From MPNO01 sp965200535 (GTDB lineage: Bacteria > Pseudomonadota > Alphaproteobacteria > MPNO01): a DNA stretch of 64,000 nucleotides. Below, piece by piece: positions 26,279 to 34,625 of the stretch (positions are counted from its first letter, which is position 1; each line of letters begins with the position of its first letter). The notes below the pieces were generated by a model. The model saw only the letters and a program-made list of their open reading frames with translations. It ran no database searches and was not told the origin of the DNA. The DNA lies in NCBI GenBank assembly GCA_965200535.1, contig CBDAUF010000001.1:248001-312000 (forward strand), written 5' to 3'. The position numbers and the translations under genes were made by a program.

Positions 26279-27110
26279 GCCGCTCGAACTCTATTCCCGG
26301 TTCTTCGAAACCTTCGCACCGATATTCGGCGCCCTCATCGACCGGCTGCCAGCCTTGGCGAACAAGCCGTTCGACTCGGGCGATGTTGCCGACTTGGTCG
26401 GCGACCGCGACACGCGTACCGCGTTCCGATACCTCGCTGCACCGCCGGTCTCGGAAGACGATCTGAAAACCTTGGCCGAGTCGACGCTTTCCGCAAAGGC
26501 TCTGCGCGACGATGCCGAACAGGCTCGACGTGTACGCGATATCGTCCTGCATATCATTGATCCGCACCGCTTCCCATGGATCGGCGAGGGCCGCAGCCCG
26601 ACCGATGGCGAACGTGCCAGCGCGATCGTTGCATCGGCCGCGCTGGTCGCCGCCCGCAAGGTGGAAACCTTGCGTCGGTCGGACGCCAAGAAGGAGCAGG
26701 AGAAAGCCGTCAAGATCATGTTACGGAAAATGGACTTCACCGAAGTTCCATCCCGCGACATCGCGCTGCTAGATGCCGCCCCTTCCCCTGGCGAGTTTTG
26801 CGGCGAGAGCAAGCTCGGGAACAGTCGTGCCGATCTTGTAGTTCGTCTCCACGACCGCCGAGTCATGGCTGTGGAGTGCAAGGTGTCCAACAGCGCGGTC
26901 AACTCCTTCAAGCGGATCAACCATGAAGCGGCAGGCAAGGCGAGGGCGTGGATCGACGGGTTCGGAAGACGCCAGATCATTCCCACCGCAGTGATCGGCG
27001 GTGTGTTCAATCCCGCCAACCTTTACACGGCACAGGCCGAAGGGCTGTCAATTGTCTGGAGCCACCGACTCCGCGATCTCGCGGACTTTATCGAACCGGC
27101 CTGGAGTTGA
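26190..27110 (+). CDS. XamI family type II restriction endonuclease
   Basis: A 306-residue protein resembling the XamI nuclease family: an internal IIDPHRFPWIGEGRSPTDGE segment, a central helical block and a C-terminal GLSIVWSHRLRDLADF. A PD-(D/E)xK-like site is visible as D215 (NSRADLVV) and E229-C-K231 (MAVECKVSNSAVNS). XamI cuts within GTCGAC, so this is the first specificity to test, but specificity is not readable from sequence. It starts 89 nt inside the methylase with TGGAAGA 6 nt before the ATG. Its base composition looks less GC-rich than its neighbours, consistent with horizontal acquisition. Confidence 0.75.
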   Translation: MNEPGNWTAAEPANDAAEARTLFRRRRLDEPLELYSRFFETFAPIFGALIDRLPALANKPFDSGDVADLVGDRDTRTAFRYLAAPPVSEDDLKTLAESTLSAKALRDDAEQARRVRDIVLHIIDPHRFPWIGEGRSPTDGERASAIVASAALVAARKVETLRRSDAKKEQEKAVKIMLRKMDFTEVPSRDIALLDAAPSPGEFCGESKLGNSRADLVVRLHDRRVMAVECKVSNSAVNSFKRINHEAAGKARAWIDGFGRRQIIPTAVIGGVFNPANLYTAQAEGLSIVWSHRLRDLADFIEPAWS

Positions 27111-27183
27111 TCTCTTGCCTGCTGTTCGGCCTTTTCTCAGCCCCGGGAGCCGGGCTCACCCCCGATGCGCCGCGCCGTTCGCG

Positions 27184-27212
27184 TTGACAGGCCGGGGCGG
27201 CGTCCATAATGT
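27184..27212 (+). promoter_or_regulatory. Sigma-70-type promoter for etfBA
   Basis: A perfect TTGACA at 27184-27189 is followed after 17 nt by TAATGT (27207-27212), or after 15 nt by CATAAT. It lies about 95 nt before etfB and downstream of the nuclease stop, making it a good candidate for independent transcription of the ETF genes. Confidence 0.5.
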
Positions 27213-27305
27213 TCGGCGCCTTGTCGGGAACCCGGTATCCCGGCGGTTTCGGCGCCGCCGCGGCGTTCCCTTCATCATCCTTTCAGGATTCGGGATAGCC
27301 CTTCC

Positions 27306-28055
27306 ATGAAGGTACTTGTCGGTGTCAAGCGTGTCGTCGACTACAACGTCAAGGTCCGCGTCAAGACCGACCGGACCGGCGTCGAGACGGCCAATGTCAA
27401 GATGTCGATGAACCCGTTCGACGAGATCGCGGTCGAGGAGGCGCTCCGCATGAAGGAGGCGGGCAAGGCGGACGAGATCGTCGCCGTCTCGATGGGCGTC
27501 CAGCAGTGTCAGGAAACCATCCGCACCGCGCTCGCGATGGGTGCGGACCGCGGCATCCACGTGCTGACCGACGAGGACCTCCAGCCGCTCGCCGTCGCCA
27601 AGCTGTTCAGGGCGCTGGTCGAACGCGAGGACCCGGGGCTGGTGATCCTCGGCAAGCAGGCGATCGACGACGACAGCAACCAGACCGGCCAGATGCTGGC
27701 CGCCCTGCTCGGCTGGCCGCAAGGCACGTTCGCGTCGGAAATCGTGCTCTCCGGGGACGGCGCCGAGGTCACGCGGGAGATCGACGGCGGGCTGGAGACG
27801 GTGGGCCTGTCGATCCCGGCCGTGGTCACCACCGACCTGCGGCTGAACGAGCCGCGCTACGCCTCGCTCCCCAACATCATGAAGGCGAAGAAGAAGCCGA
27901 TCGACCGGATCGCGGTGGACGAGCTCGGCGTCGACGTGGCGCCCCGCCTCGAGGTCCTCAAGGTCGAGGAGCCGCCGGCCCGCCAGGGCGGCCGCAAGGT
28001 GGCCAGCGTCGAGGAGCTGGTCGACAAGCTCAGGAACGAGGCGGGGGTGATCTGA
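27306..28055 (+). CDS. etfB: Electron transfer flavoprotein subunit beta
   Basis: A 249-residue EtfB. It opens MKVLVGVKRVVDYNVKVRVK, has SMNPFDEIAVEEALRMKEAG and the GKQAIDDDSNQTGQMLAALLGWPQGTFAS AMP-binding segment, and ends in the lysine-rich KAKKKPID recognition loop region. With EtfA it accepts electrons from acyl-CoA dehydrogenases such as the isovaleryl-CoA dehydrogenase at 21.8-23.0 kb and passes them to ETF-ubiquinone oxidoreductase. It overlaps etfA by 1 nt. Confidence 0.96.
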   Translation: MKVLVGVKRVVDYNVKVRVKTDRTGVETANVKMSMNPFDEIAVEEALRMKEAGKADEIVAVSMGVQQCQETIRTALAMGADRGIHVLTDEDLQPLAVAKLFRALVEREDPGLVILGKQAIDDDSNQTGQMLAALLGWPQGTFASEIVLSGDGAEVTREIDGGLETVGLSIPAVVTTDLRLNEPRYASLPNIMKAKKKPIDRIAVDELGVDVAPRLEVLKVEEPPARQGGRKVASVEELVDKLRNEAGVI

Positions 28056-29017
28056 TGGCGGCCCTTGTCATCGCCGACCACGACGGCGCGGCGCTCGATC
28101 CGTCGACGCTGAACACCGTCACCGCAGCGGCCGCGTTCGGCGGCGCCATCGACGTCCTGGTCGCCGGCGGCGGCAGCGGGCCGGTGGCCGGCGCGGCGGC
28201 CGCCATCGACGGCGTCGCCCGCGTCCTGCATGCGGACGACGGCGCCTGCGACCATCTGCTTGCCGAGGCGGTGGCGCCGCTCGTGGCCGGGCTCGCCTCG
28301 AACTATTCCGAGATCCTGTTCCCCGCCAACACCACCGGAAAGAACCTCGCGCCGCGGATCGCGGCGCTGCTCGATGTCGCGCAGATCTCCGACATCACCG
28401 AGGTGGTCTCGGCCGATACGTTCGTGCGGCCGATCTACGCCGGCAACGCGATGGCAACCGTGCGGTCGCGCGATGCGATCAAGGTCGTCACGGTGCGCAC
28501 CACCGCCTTCGCCGCGGCGGGGACGGGCGGCAGCGCCCCGATCGAGCCGATCGCCGCCCCGGCGGAGGACGGCGGAGAGCGGCTCCTGTCCCGCTTCCTG
28601 CGTCAGGAGCTCTCGAAGTCGGAGCGCCCCGAACTCACCGGTGCGCGGGTGGTCGTCTCCGGCGGGCGGGGAATGCAATCCTCGGAAAACTTCCGGCTGG
28701 TGGAGGACATCGCCGACCGCCTCGGCGCCGCGGTCGGCGCATCGCGCGCTGCGGTGGACGCCGGTTACCGGCCGAACGACTACCAGGTCGGCCAGACCGG
28801 GAAAGTGGTCGCGCCCGAACTCTACGTCGCTGTCGGCATTTCCGGCGCCATCCAGCATCTTGCCGGGATGAAGGACAGCAAGATCATCGTCGCCATCAAC
28901 AAGGACGAAGAGGCCCCGATGGTGCAGATCGCCGATTACGGGTTGGTGGACGATCTGTTCAAGGCGCTGCCGGCGCTGGCGGAGGCGCTCGACAAGGCCG
29001 GCGTCAAGCCGCGCTGA
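28055..29017 (+). CDS. etfA: Electron transfer flavoprotein subunit alpha
   Basis: A 320-residue EtfA. The N-terminal domain contains PANTTGKNLAPRIAALLDV and IYAGNAMATV. The C-terminal FAD domain has ARVVVSGGRGMQSSENF, YQVGQTGKVVAPELYVAVGISGAIQHLAGM and INKDEEAPMVQIADYGLVDDL, the signature of the family. The frame extends upstream, but the ATG at 28055 overlaps the etfB stop (TGATG). Confidence 0.96.
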   Translation: MAALVIADHDGAALDPSTLNTVTAAAAFGGAIDVLVAGGGSGPVAGAAAAIDGVARVLHADDGACDHLLAEAVAPLVAGLASNYSEILFPANTTGKNLAPRIAALLDVAQISDITEVVSADTFVRPIYAGNAMATVRSRDAIKVVTVRTTAFAAAGTGGSAPIEPIAAPAEDGGERLLSRFLRQELSKSERPELTGARVVVSGGRGMQSSENFRLVEDIADRLGAAVGASRAAVDAGYRPNDYQVGQTGKVVAPELYVAVGISGAIQHLAGMKDSKIIVAINKDEEAPMVQIADYGLVDDLFKALPALAEALDKAGVKPR

Positions 29018-29053
29018 ACCGGCGCACGGCCGGCGAAAGGAAGGAACCGCGCG

Positions 29054-29977
29054 ATGAACGCGACAGTACGCCCGCTGACCGACCCGGTAGCCGTCGGCAC
29101 CGTTGCGATCCGCAAGGTCGGTGTCGTCGGCGCCGGCCAGATGGGCAGCGGCATCGCCAATGTCTGCGCCGCCCACGGGCTCGATGTCATCCTGGGGGAT
29201 ATTTCCGGCGACCGGGTCGCCAAGGCGCTGAAAGCCATCGAGGCCAACTACGACCGCCAGGTCTCCCGCCACCGCATGACCGGAGATCAGAAGGCGGAGG
29301 CGCTGGCCCGTATCTATACCGGCGTCGGATACCGTATCTTCGGGGACTGCGACCTGATCATCGAAGCGGCGACCGAGGCCGAGGACGTCAAGCGCGAGAT
29401 CTACAAGCGGATCGTCCCCGAGATCCGCGACGACGCGATCATCGCCTCCAATACGTCGTCGATCTCGATCACCCGCCTCGGTGCGGCGACCGACCGGCCG
29501 GCGCGGTTCATGGGGATGCACTTCATGAACCCGGTGCCGGCCATGCAGCTGGTCGAGCTGATCCCCGGCATCGCGACCGCACGGGAAACCTTCGAGGCGA
29601 TCGAGGCGCTCACCTTCGCCCTCGGCAAGACGCCGGTGAACTCGGAGGACTTCCCGGCGTTCATCGTCAACCGCATCCTGCTGCCCATGCTCAACGAGGC
29701 GGTCTACACCCTGCACGAGGGGGTGGGCACAGTGCAGGCGATCGACTCCGCCATGCGTCTCGGCGCCAACCATCCGATGGGACCGCTGGAACTCGCCGAC
29801 TTCATCGGCCTCGACACCTTCCTGTCGGTGATGCAGGTGCTCTACGAGGGGCTCGCCGACACCAAGTACCGCCCCTGCCCGCTGCTGGTGAAATATGTCG
29901 AGGCCGGGTGGCTCGGCCGCAAGTCCGGGCGCGGTTTCTACGACTATTCGGGCGACACCCCGACACCCACCCGCTAG
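29054..29977 (+). CDS. hbdA: 3-hydroxybutyryl-CoA dehydrogenase
   Basis: A 307-residue single-domain 3-hydroxyacyl-CoA dehydrogenase. The NAD motif GAGQMGSGIA starts at 26. IIEAATEAEDVK, the catalytic-histidine segment MGMHFMNPVPAMQLVELI, and PVNSEDFPAFIVNRILLPMLNEA follow. It interconverts 3-hydroxybutyryl-CoA and acetoacetyl-CoA in short-chain fatty acid or polyhydroxybutyrate metabolism. It lies 36 nt after etfA with a strong AAGGAAGG site, so it is probably in the same operon, the usual alphaproteobacterial arrangement etfBA-hbd. Confidence 0.93.
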   Translation: MNATVRPLTDPVAVGTVAIRKVGVVGAGQMGSGIANVCAAHGLDVILGDISGDRVAKALKAIEANYDRQVSRHRMTGDQKAEALARIYTGVGYRIFGDCDLIIEAATEAEDVKREIYKRIVPEIRDDAIIASNTSSISITRLGAATDRPARFMGMHFMNPVPAMQLVELIPGIATARETFEAIEALTFALGKTPVNSEDFPAFIVNRILLPMLNEAVYTLHEGVGTVQAIDSAMRLGANHPMGPLELADFIGLDTFLSVMQVLYEGLADTKYRPCPLLVKYVEAGWLGRKSGRGFYDYSGDTPTPTR

Positions 29978-29979
29978 AT

Positions 29980-30005
29980 CGCCCGCTGATCGGGGGCGTC
30001 GTTTT
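29980..30005 (+). terminator. Possible weak terminator after hbd
   Basis: CGCCC and GGGCG arms (29980-29984 and 29994-29998) with a 9-nt loop are followed by TCGTTTT. The stem is short and the T-run interrupted, so this is a tentative rho-independent terminator. Confidence 0.3.
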
Positions 30006-30076
30006 CGGGTCGGCAGCGCGCCGGCGGCGGTCTACAATCCGCCCGGTGCGACGACGACCGCGACGCGGAGGCTGCG

Positions 30077-30358
30077 ATGACCGACTATTGGCTCAACAAG
30101 CTGATGTTCGACCTTCAGGGTCCCGGCGGCAAGGAACGCTGGCGCGACGACCGCGAGGCCGTGCTCGATGCCTACCCGTTCTCGCCGGAAATGCGCCAGG
30201 CCCTGATCGACGACGACCTGGCGAAGATCCAGCCGCATGCGAACCCTTACCTGCTGCGGTTCTATCTGCTGATCTGCGGGTACGACGATGCGGGGTCGAT
30301 CGCGGCGCTGAGCGCGCTGGATGCCGGCGAGGACAAGCGGAGCACGGCCAATGGCTGA
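30077..30358 (+). CDS. Extradiol dioxygenase LigA-type small subunit
   Basis: A 93-residue protein of the LigA (protocatechuate 4,5-dioxygenase alpha) family. The helical pattern WLNKLMFDLQGP..RERW-type followed by YPFSPEMRQALIDDDLAKIQPH-ANPYLLRFY is typical. In LigAB the small subunit caps the active site. It overlaps the large subunit by 8 nt. Confidence 0.82.
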   Translation: MTDYWLNKLMFDLQGPGGKERWRDDREAVLDAYPFSPEMRQALIDDDLAKIQPHANPYLLRFYLLICGYDDAGSIAALSALDAGEDKRSTANG

Positions 30359-31178
30359 ATTTGTCGGCAGCTTCGCGGCCTCGCACGGGCCCAATATCGC
30401 GCGCAACTGGGAGACGCTGAAGACCGAGACGCGGGACTGGGTGACCACCCGTTTCGGCGACCTCGGCAGCCGGCTGAAAGCGGCGCGGCCCGACGTGCTG
30501 GTCATCCATTCGACCGACCACTGGGTCAACTTCTTCCTCGACGTCATGCCGGCGTTCTGCGTCGGCATCGGGGCGGAGCACGAGGGGCCGCCGGAACCCT
30601 TCATGAAACCGGTCTATCCGCACGAGACCCTGCCCGGACACGAGGGGCTCGGCCGCCATATCGTGGAGGAGGCCTTCGCCGCCGACTTCGACCCGGCCTA
30701 TTCGATGCGGCTCAAGCTCGACCACGGGATGTGCGTGCCGATCTGGCAGTTCGGCCTCGATCCGGCGCTGCCCATCGTGCCGGTCTTCATCAACCTGGTG
30801 GAGAAACCCTTCCCCTCGCCGAGGCGCTGCCTTGCCTGGGGCAAGATGGTTCGCCGGGCGATCGAATCCTACCCTGAGGACATCCGGGTGGCGGTGCTCG
30901 GCACCGGCGGGCTCAGCCATTCGATCGGCGAGACCACGATGGGGTGGATCGACGAGCCGTTCGACCATGCCTGCATCGACCTGTTCCGCAACGCGTCCGA
31001 CGATCGGCTCGCCGCCGAACTGGACACGATGCTGGAAAACACCGGCAACGGCGGGGCGGAACTCCGCGCCTGGGTGGTCTCGCACGCCGCGGCGGGCAGC
31101 ACGGGTTTCGACATGGTCGACTATATTCCGATGCCGGAAGCGCTGATCGGCTGCTGCCTGGCGGAATGGCGCGCCTAA
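30351..31178 (+). CDS. Class III extradiol ring-cleavage dioxygenase, LigB-type subunit
   Basis: A 275-residue catalytic subunit of the LigB superfamily. Likely iron ligands are H12 (SFAASHGPN), H57 (VIHSTDHW) and E237 (GGAELRAWV); the acid/base histidine is in VLGTGGLSHSIGE. With the overlapping small subunit it should cleave a catechol-like ring next to the hydroxyls. The substrate could be protocatechuate, gallate or a less usual catechol; the sequence looks divergent from characterised LigB. The ATG at 30351 is chosen over 30321 because it directly precedes the family N-terminus. Confidence 0.83.
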   Translation: MAEFVGSFAASHGPNIARNWETLKTETRDWVTTRFGDLGSRLKAARPDVLVIHSTDHWVNFFLDVMPAFCVGIGAEHEGPPEPFMKPVYPHETLPGHEGLGRHIVEEAFAADFDPAYSMRLKLDHGMCVPIWQFGLDPALPIVPVFINLVEKPFPSPRRCLAWGKMVRRAIESYPEDIRVAVLGTGGLSHSIGETTMGWIDEPFDHACIDLFRNASDDRLAAELDTMLENTGNGGAELRAWVVSHAAAGSTGFDMVDYIPMPEALIGCCLAEWRA

Positions 31179-31768
31179 CCGTCGAGATAGTGCCGGATCA
31201 GGGCGAGAGCCTCGTCGGAATCCCATTCGGCATGGCCCGAGAGGCGGCCGAGTTCGCGCCCGCTGCGGTCGTAAAGCACCGTCGTCGGCAGCCCGCGCAC
31301 GCCGGCGGCCCGCGCGACACGCGACTTCGGGTCGTGGTACACGGGCAGTCCGACAAGGCCGTGCCGCTCGAGGAACGGCGTAATCCGGGTCCAGCCGCCG
31401 CGGTCCTGGGAGAGCGCGAGAACCATGAACCGGCCCCCGCCGAGGCGGGCATGGAGACGTTTCAGCGACGGCAGTTCGCGAATGCAGGGACCGCACCAGG
31501 TGGCCCAGAAATTGACCAGAACGACCTTGCCGCGGAGCGCATCTAGCGTCGTGCGCCGCCGGTCGGGGCCGACGAGCTCGCCGGAGGGCGCCGGCGGGCC
31601 GGGCTCGGCGACGGCAAAATTCTCCATCCAGCCCGACTTCGGCGGCGACGCGGCGGCGGCGCCCGACAGAAAGCCGGAGCCGGCCGGCGCGGCGAGCAGG
31701 ACGACGAGCAGCGCCGCACCCGCCGCCCGCAGGCGCCTCGAAGCTCCATGAACGACGGCCGGTCTCAT
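31175..31768 (-). CDS. TlpA-like thiol-disulfide oxidoreductase
   Basis: A 197-residue exported thioredoxin-fold protein. A signal peptide of about 40 residues (AALLVVLLAAPAGSGFLSGAAAA) is followed by a TlpA/ResA-type domain with the active site NFWATWCGPCIRELP (C92/C95) and the cis-proline segment GVRGLPTTVLYDRSG. It acts in the periplasm as a disulfide reductase, often serving cytochrome c or cytochrome oxidase assembly. Its start overlaps the 5' end of argH by 21 nt head to head, and its stop overlaps the dioxygenase gene by 4 nt. Confidence 0.88.
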   Translation of the reverse strand: MRPAVVHGASRRLRAAGAALLVVLLAAPAGSGFLSGAAAASPPKSGWMENFAVAEPGPPAPSGELVGPDRRRTTLDALRGKVVLVNFWATWCGPCIRELPSLKRLHARLGGGRFMVLALSQDRGGWTRITPFLERHGLVGLPVYHDPKSRVARAAGVRGLPTTVLYDRSGRELGRLSGHAEWDSDEALALIRHYLDG

Positions 31769-33166
31769 CGGGAGAGCGTTTCGGCGGGCTCCTCCGCGCT
31801 CTGGGGCGGCCGGTTTTCGGCCGAGCCGAGCGCGGTCATGGAGCAGATAAACGCCTCCATCGACTTTGACAAGCGGCTCTACGCGCACGATATCGAAGCC
31901 TCGAAGGCGCATTGCGAGATGCTGGTGGCCTGCGAAATCGTCAGCGCGAACGACGGCGAGGCAATCCTGTCGGGCCTCGACCGCGTGAAGGCGGAGATCG
32001 ACGCGGGTGCATTTGCCTACTCGCGCCGGCACGAAGACATCCACATGAACGTGGAGGCTCGGCTGACCGAACTCATCGGCCCGGCGGCCGGCCGCCTCCA
32101 CACCGCGCGGTCGCGCAACGACCAGGTGGCGACCGACCTGCGGCTCTGGCTGCGCGACACGATCGACGAGGCGGACGCGGCGCTGCGCAAGCTGCAGGCC
32201 GTCCTCGTCGACCGGGCGGAGGAACACGCGGCGAGCGTCATGCCCGGCCTCACCCATCTGCAGGCGGCGCAGCCGATCACCCTCGGGCACCATCTGCTCG
32301 CCTATGTCGAAATGCTGGGGCGCGATCGCGGACGGCTGGCCGATGCCCGGCGCCGGCTCAACGAATCGCCGCTGGGCGCGGCCGCCCTCGCGGGCACGCC
32401 GTATCCGATCGACCGGGGGCGGACGGCGGCCGCGCTCGGCTTCGACCGGCCGGCCGCGAATGCGCTCGACGCGGTCTCGGACCGCGATTTCGTGCTCGAA
32501 TTCCTCGCCGCGGCGGCGATCGCCGTATCCCACCTGTCGCGGCTGGGCGAGGAGCTGGTGCTGTGGTGCTCGGCCCAGTTCGGCTATGTCCGTCTGGGAG
32601 ATGCGTTCACCACCGGCTCGTCGATCATGCCGCAGAAGCGCAACCCGGACGCGGCGGAACTGGTGCGCGCCAAGACCGGCCGCATCGTCGGCGCGCTGGC
32701 GGCGCTGCTGGTGGTGATGAAGGGCCTGCCGCTCGCCTACTCGAAGGACATGCAGGAAGACAAGGAACCGCTGTTCGACGCGGCCGACACGCTCGGCCTC
32801 GCCATCGCGGCGATGACCGGGATGATGCGCGACGCCGCGTTCGATACCGGGGCGATGCGGCGGGCGGCGGAGAAGGGGTTCGTCACCGCCACCGACCTCG
32901 CCGACTGGCTGGTGCGGGAGCGCGGCATGCCGTTCCGCGAGGCGCACCGGGTCACCGGCGCGCTGGTGAAGCGCGCGGAGGAGGCCGAATGCGGCCTCGC
33001 CGAGCTTCCGATCGGGGCGCTGCAGGCGGTCGAGCCGGGTCTGACCGAGGCGGTCTACGATGTGCTCGCGGTCGACCGAGCCGTCGCCATGCGCAACAGC
33101 CCCGGCGGCACCGCGCCGGAACGCGTGCGCGAGAACGCGCGGAGCGCGCGGGAGCGGTTCCTGTGA
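31748..33166 (+). CDS. argH: Argininosuccinate lyase
   Basis: A 472-residue member of the fumarase/aspartase superfamily. ALWGGRFSAEPSAVMEQINASIDFDKRLYAHDI is the family N-terminus, HTARSRNDQVATDLRLW and GLTHLQAAQPITLGHHLLAY the substrate-site regions, and GSSIMPQKRNPD the superfamily signature with the catalytic serine. It makes arginine and fumarate from argininosuccinate, the last step of arginine synthesis. It starts an operon with lptM-like, lysA and the TIGR02302 gene. Confidence 0.97.
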   Translation: MNDGRSHRESVSAGSSALWGGRFSAEPSAVMEQINASIDFDKRLYAHDIEASKAHCEMLVACEIVSANDGEAILSGLDRVKAEIDAGAFAYSRRHEDIHMNVEARLTELIGPAAGRLHTARSRNDQVATDLRLWLRDTIDEADAALRKLQAVLVDRAEEHAASVMPGLTHLQAAQPITLGHHLLAYVEMLGRDRGRLADARRRLNESPLGAAALAGTPYPIDRGRTAAALGFDRPAANALDAVSDRDFVLEFLAAAAIAVSHLSRLGEELVLWCSAQFGYVRLGDAFTTGSSIMPQKRNPDAAELVRAKTGRIVGALAALLVVMKGLPLAYSKDMQEDKEPLFDAADTLGLAIAAMTGMMRDAAFDTGAMRRAAEKGFVTATDLADWLVRERGMPFREAHRVTGALVKRAEEAECGLAELPIGALQAVEPGLTEAVYDVLAVDRAVAMRNSPGGTAPERVRENARSARERFL

Positions 33167-33312
33167 ACCGCCGGCGCGCCATCGGCCTTCTGGCGGGCAC
33201 GCTGGCGGCCTTGCTGGCGGCTGGCTGCGGCAGGAAGGGCGACCCCGAACTCCCGGACGGCCGCAAGGATTCGTATCCGCGCAAATACCCTCCGGAACCG
33301 CAGCCGAAATGA
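33163..33312 (+). CDS. lptM: Small lipoprotein, LptM-like
   Basis: A 49-residue lipoprotein with a GTG start overlapping the argH stop (GTGA). The signal peptide NRRRAIGLLAGTLAALLAAGC ends in the lipobox LAAGC. The mature part CGRKGDPELPDGRKDSYPRKYPPEP is the compact LptM/YifL pattern found just before lysA in many proteobacteria. In Escherichia coli LptM assists maturation of the LptDE lipopolysaccharide translocon; the role here is by homology and position. Confidence 0.85.
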   Translation: MNRRRAIGLLAGTLAALLAAGCGRKGDPELPDGRKDSYPRKYPPEPQPK

Positions 33313-34625
33313 GCGGCTTCGCCTATCGGGACGGGCGCCTCCACGCCGAGGATGTGGGGCTGGACGCCGTCGCCGAAACCTACGGCACGCCGGTCTACGT
33401 CTATTCCCAGACCGCCATCGAGGATGCCTACCGCGGCTTCGCCGGTGCGCTGGACGGTCTGGGCGCCCGCATCTGCTATGCGGTGAAGGCGAACGGGAAC
33501 GTCGCGGTGATCCGCGCGCTCGCGCGCCTCGGAGCCGGCGCCGATGTGGTCTCTGCCGGGGAGCTTGCCCGTGCGGTCGCCGCCGGCGTCCCCCCCGCCG
33601 GCATCGTCTTCTCCGGCGTCGGCAAGACACGGGACGAGATCGCCCGGGCGCTCGCGGCCGGGATCGGCCAGTTCAATGTCGAATCGGAGGCGGAACTGGC
33701 CGTCCTCGGCGAGGTCGCGGCCGGGCTGGGCGCGCGTGCGCCCACCGCGATCCGCGTCAATCCGGATATTGCGGTCGATACGGCGGACGAGATCGCGACC
33801 GGCCGCTACGAGCACAAGTTCGGCATCCCGATCGAGGATACCGTGCGGGTGTACGAACGCGGCGCACGGACCGCCGGCCTCCGCATGGTCGGGCTCGCCG
33901 CCCATATCGGCTCGCAGATCCTCGATCTCGCGCCGTTCGAGCGGGCCTTCTCGGCGCTTGCCGACCGGGTCCGCGCGCTGCGTGCGGCAGGGTTTGCGGT
34001 GGAACGGCTGGACCTCGGGGGCGGGCTCGGCATCGCCTATACGGACGAGACCCCGCCCGGTCTTGCAGGCTTCGCGGACGTCGTGCGCCGCACCGTCGGC
34101 GGGCTGGGCTGCGAAATCGTGGTCGAGCCCGGCCGGCGCCTGGTGGGCAACGCCGGCGTTCTCCTCAGCCGGGTCCTCTATTGCAAGGAAACTCCGGCGC
34201 GGCGGTTCGTGATCGTCGATGCGGCGATGAACGACCTGCTGCGCCCCGCGCTGTACAAGGCCCGGCATCCGGTGGTCCCTGTCGTGCAACGGCCGCGCGG
34301 CGCGCCAACCTACCGCTGCGACGTGGTCGGTCCGGTCTGCGAGACCGGCGACTATCTCGCGCGCGGCGTCCTGCTGCCCGCGCTCGCAGAAGGCGATCTG
34401 GTCGCGGTCGAGGGCGCGGGCGCCTACGGCGCCGCGATGGCGTCATTTTATAATGGCCGCGGCCTTGTCGGAGAGGTTATGGTTCGCAACGAAGCGCACG
34501 CCGCGATCCGGCCGTTCCAGGATCCGGCTTCGATTCAGGCGCTCGACCGCCTGCCGCGCTGGCTCGAAGGGGAAGAACTTCCGGCGGAGAGCCCGGACGG
34601 AAGGGACAGGTACGCGGTTCGATGA
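33309..34625 (+). CDS. lysA: Diaminopimelate decarboxylase
   Basis: A 438-residue PLP-dependent decarboxylase that forms L-lysine from meso-diaminopimelate. The PLP lysine is K60 in CYAVKANGN. VSAGELARA, GLAAHIGSQILD, LDLGGGLGI, VEPGRRLVGNAG and the catalytic-cysteine segment VVGPVCETGDYLA follow in family order. The ATG at 33309 overlaps the lipoprotein stop by 4 nt. The end overlaps the TIGR02302 gene by 4 nt. Confidence 0.97.
   Translation: MSGFAYRDGRLHAEDVGLDAVAETYGTPVYVYSQTAIEDAYRGFAGALDGLGARICYAVKANGNVAVIRALARLGAGADVVSAGELARAVAAGVPPAGIVFSGVGKTRDEIARALAAGIGQFNVESEAELAVLGEVAAGLGARAPTAIRVNPDIAVDTADEIATGRYEHKFGIPIEDTVRVYERGARTAGLRMVGLAAHIGSQILDLAPFERAFSALADRVRALRAAGFAVERLDLGGGLGIAYTDETPPGLAGFADVVRRTVGGLGCEIVVEPGRRLVGNAGVLLSRVLYCKETPARRFVIVDAAMNDLLRPALYKARHPVVPVVQRPRGAPTYRCDVVGPVCETGDYLARGVLLPALAEGDLVAVEGAGAYGAAMASFYNGRGLVGEVMVRNEAHAAIRPFQDPASIQALDRLPRWLEGEELPAESPDGRDRYAVR

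Noticed and set aside
27135..27165. AGCCC/GGGCT hairpin after the nuclease gene as a terminator
   Set aside because: No T-run follows the stem, so it is not convincing.
34440..34460. TTTTATAATGG as a promoter for the TIGR02302 gene
   Set aside because: It lies inside lysA coding sequence with no -35 partner, and the downstream gene is coupled to lysA by a 4-nt overlap.
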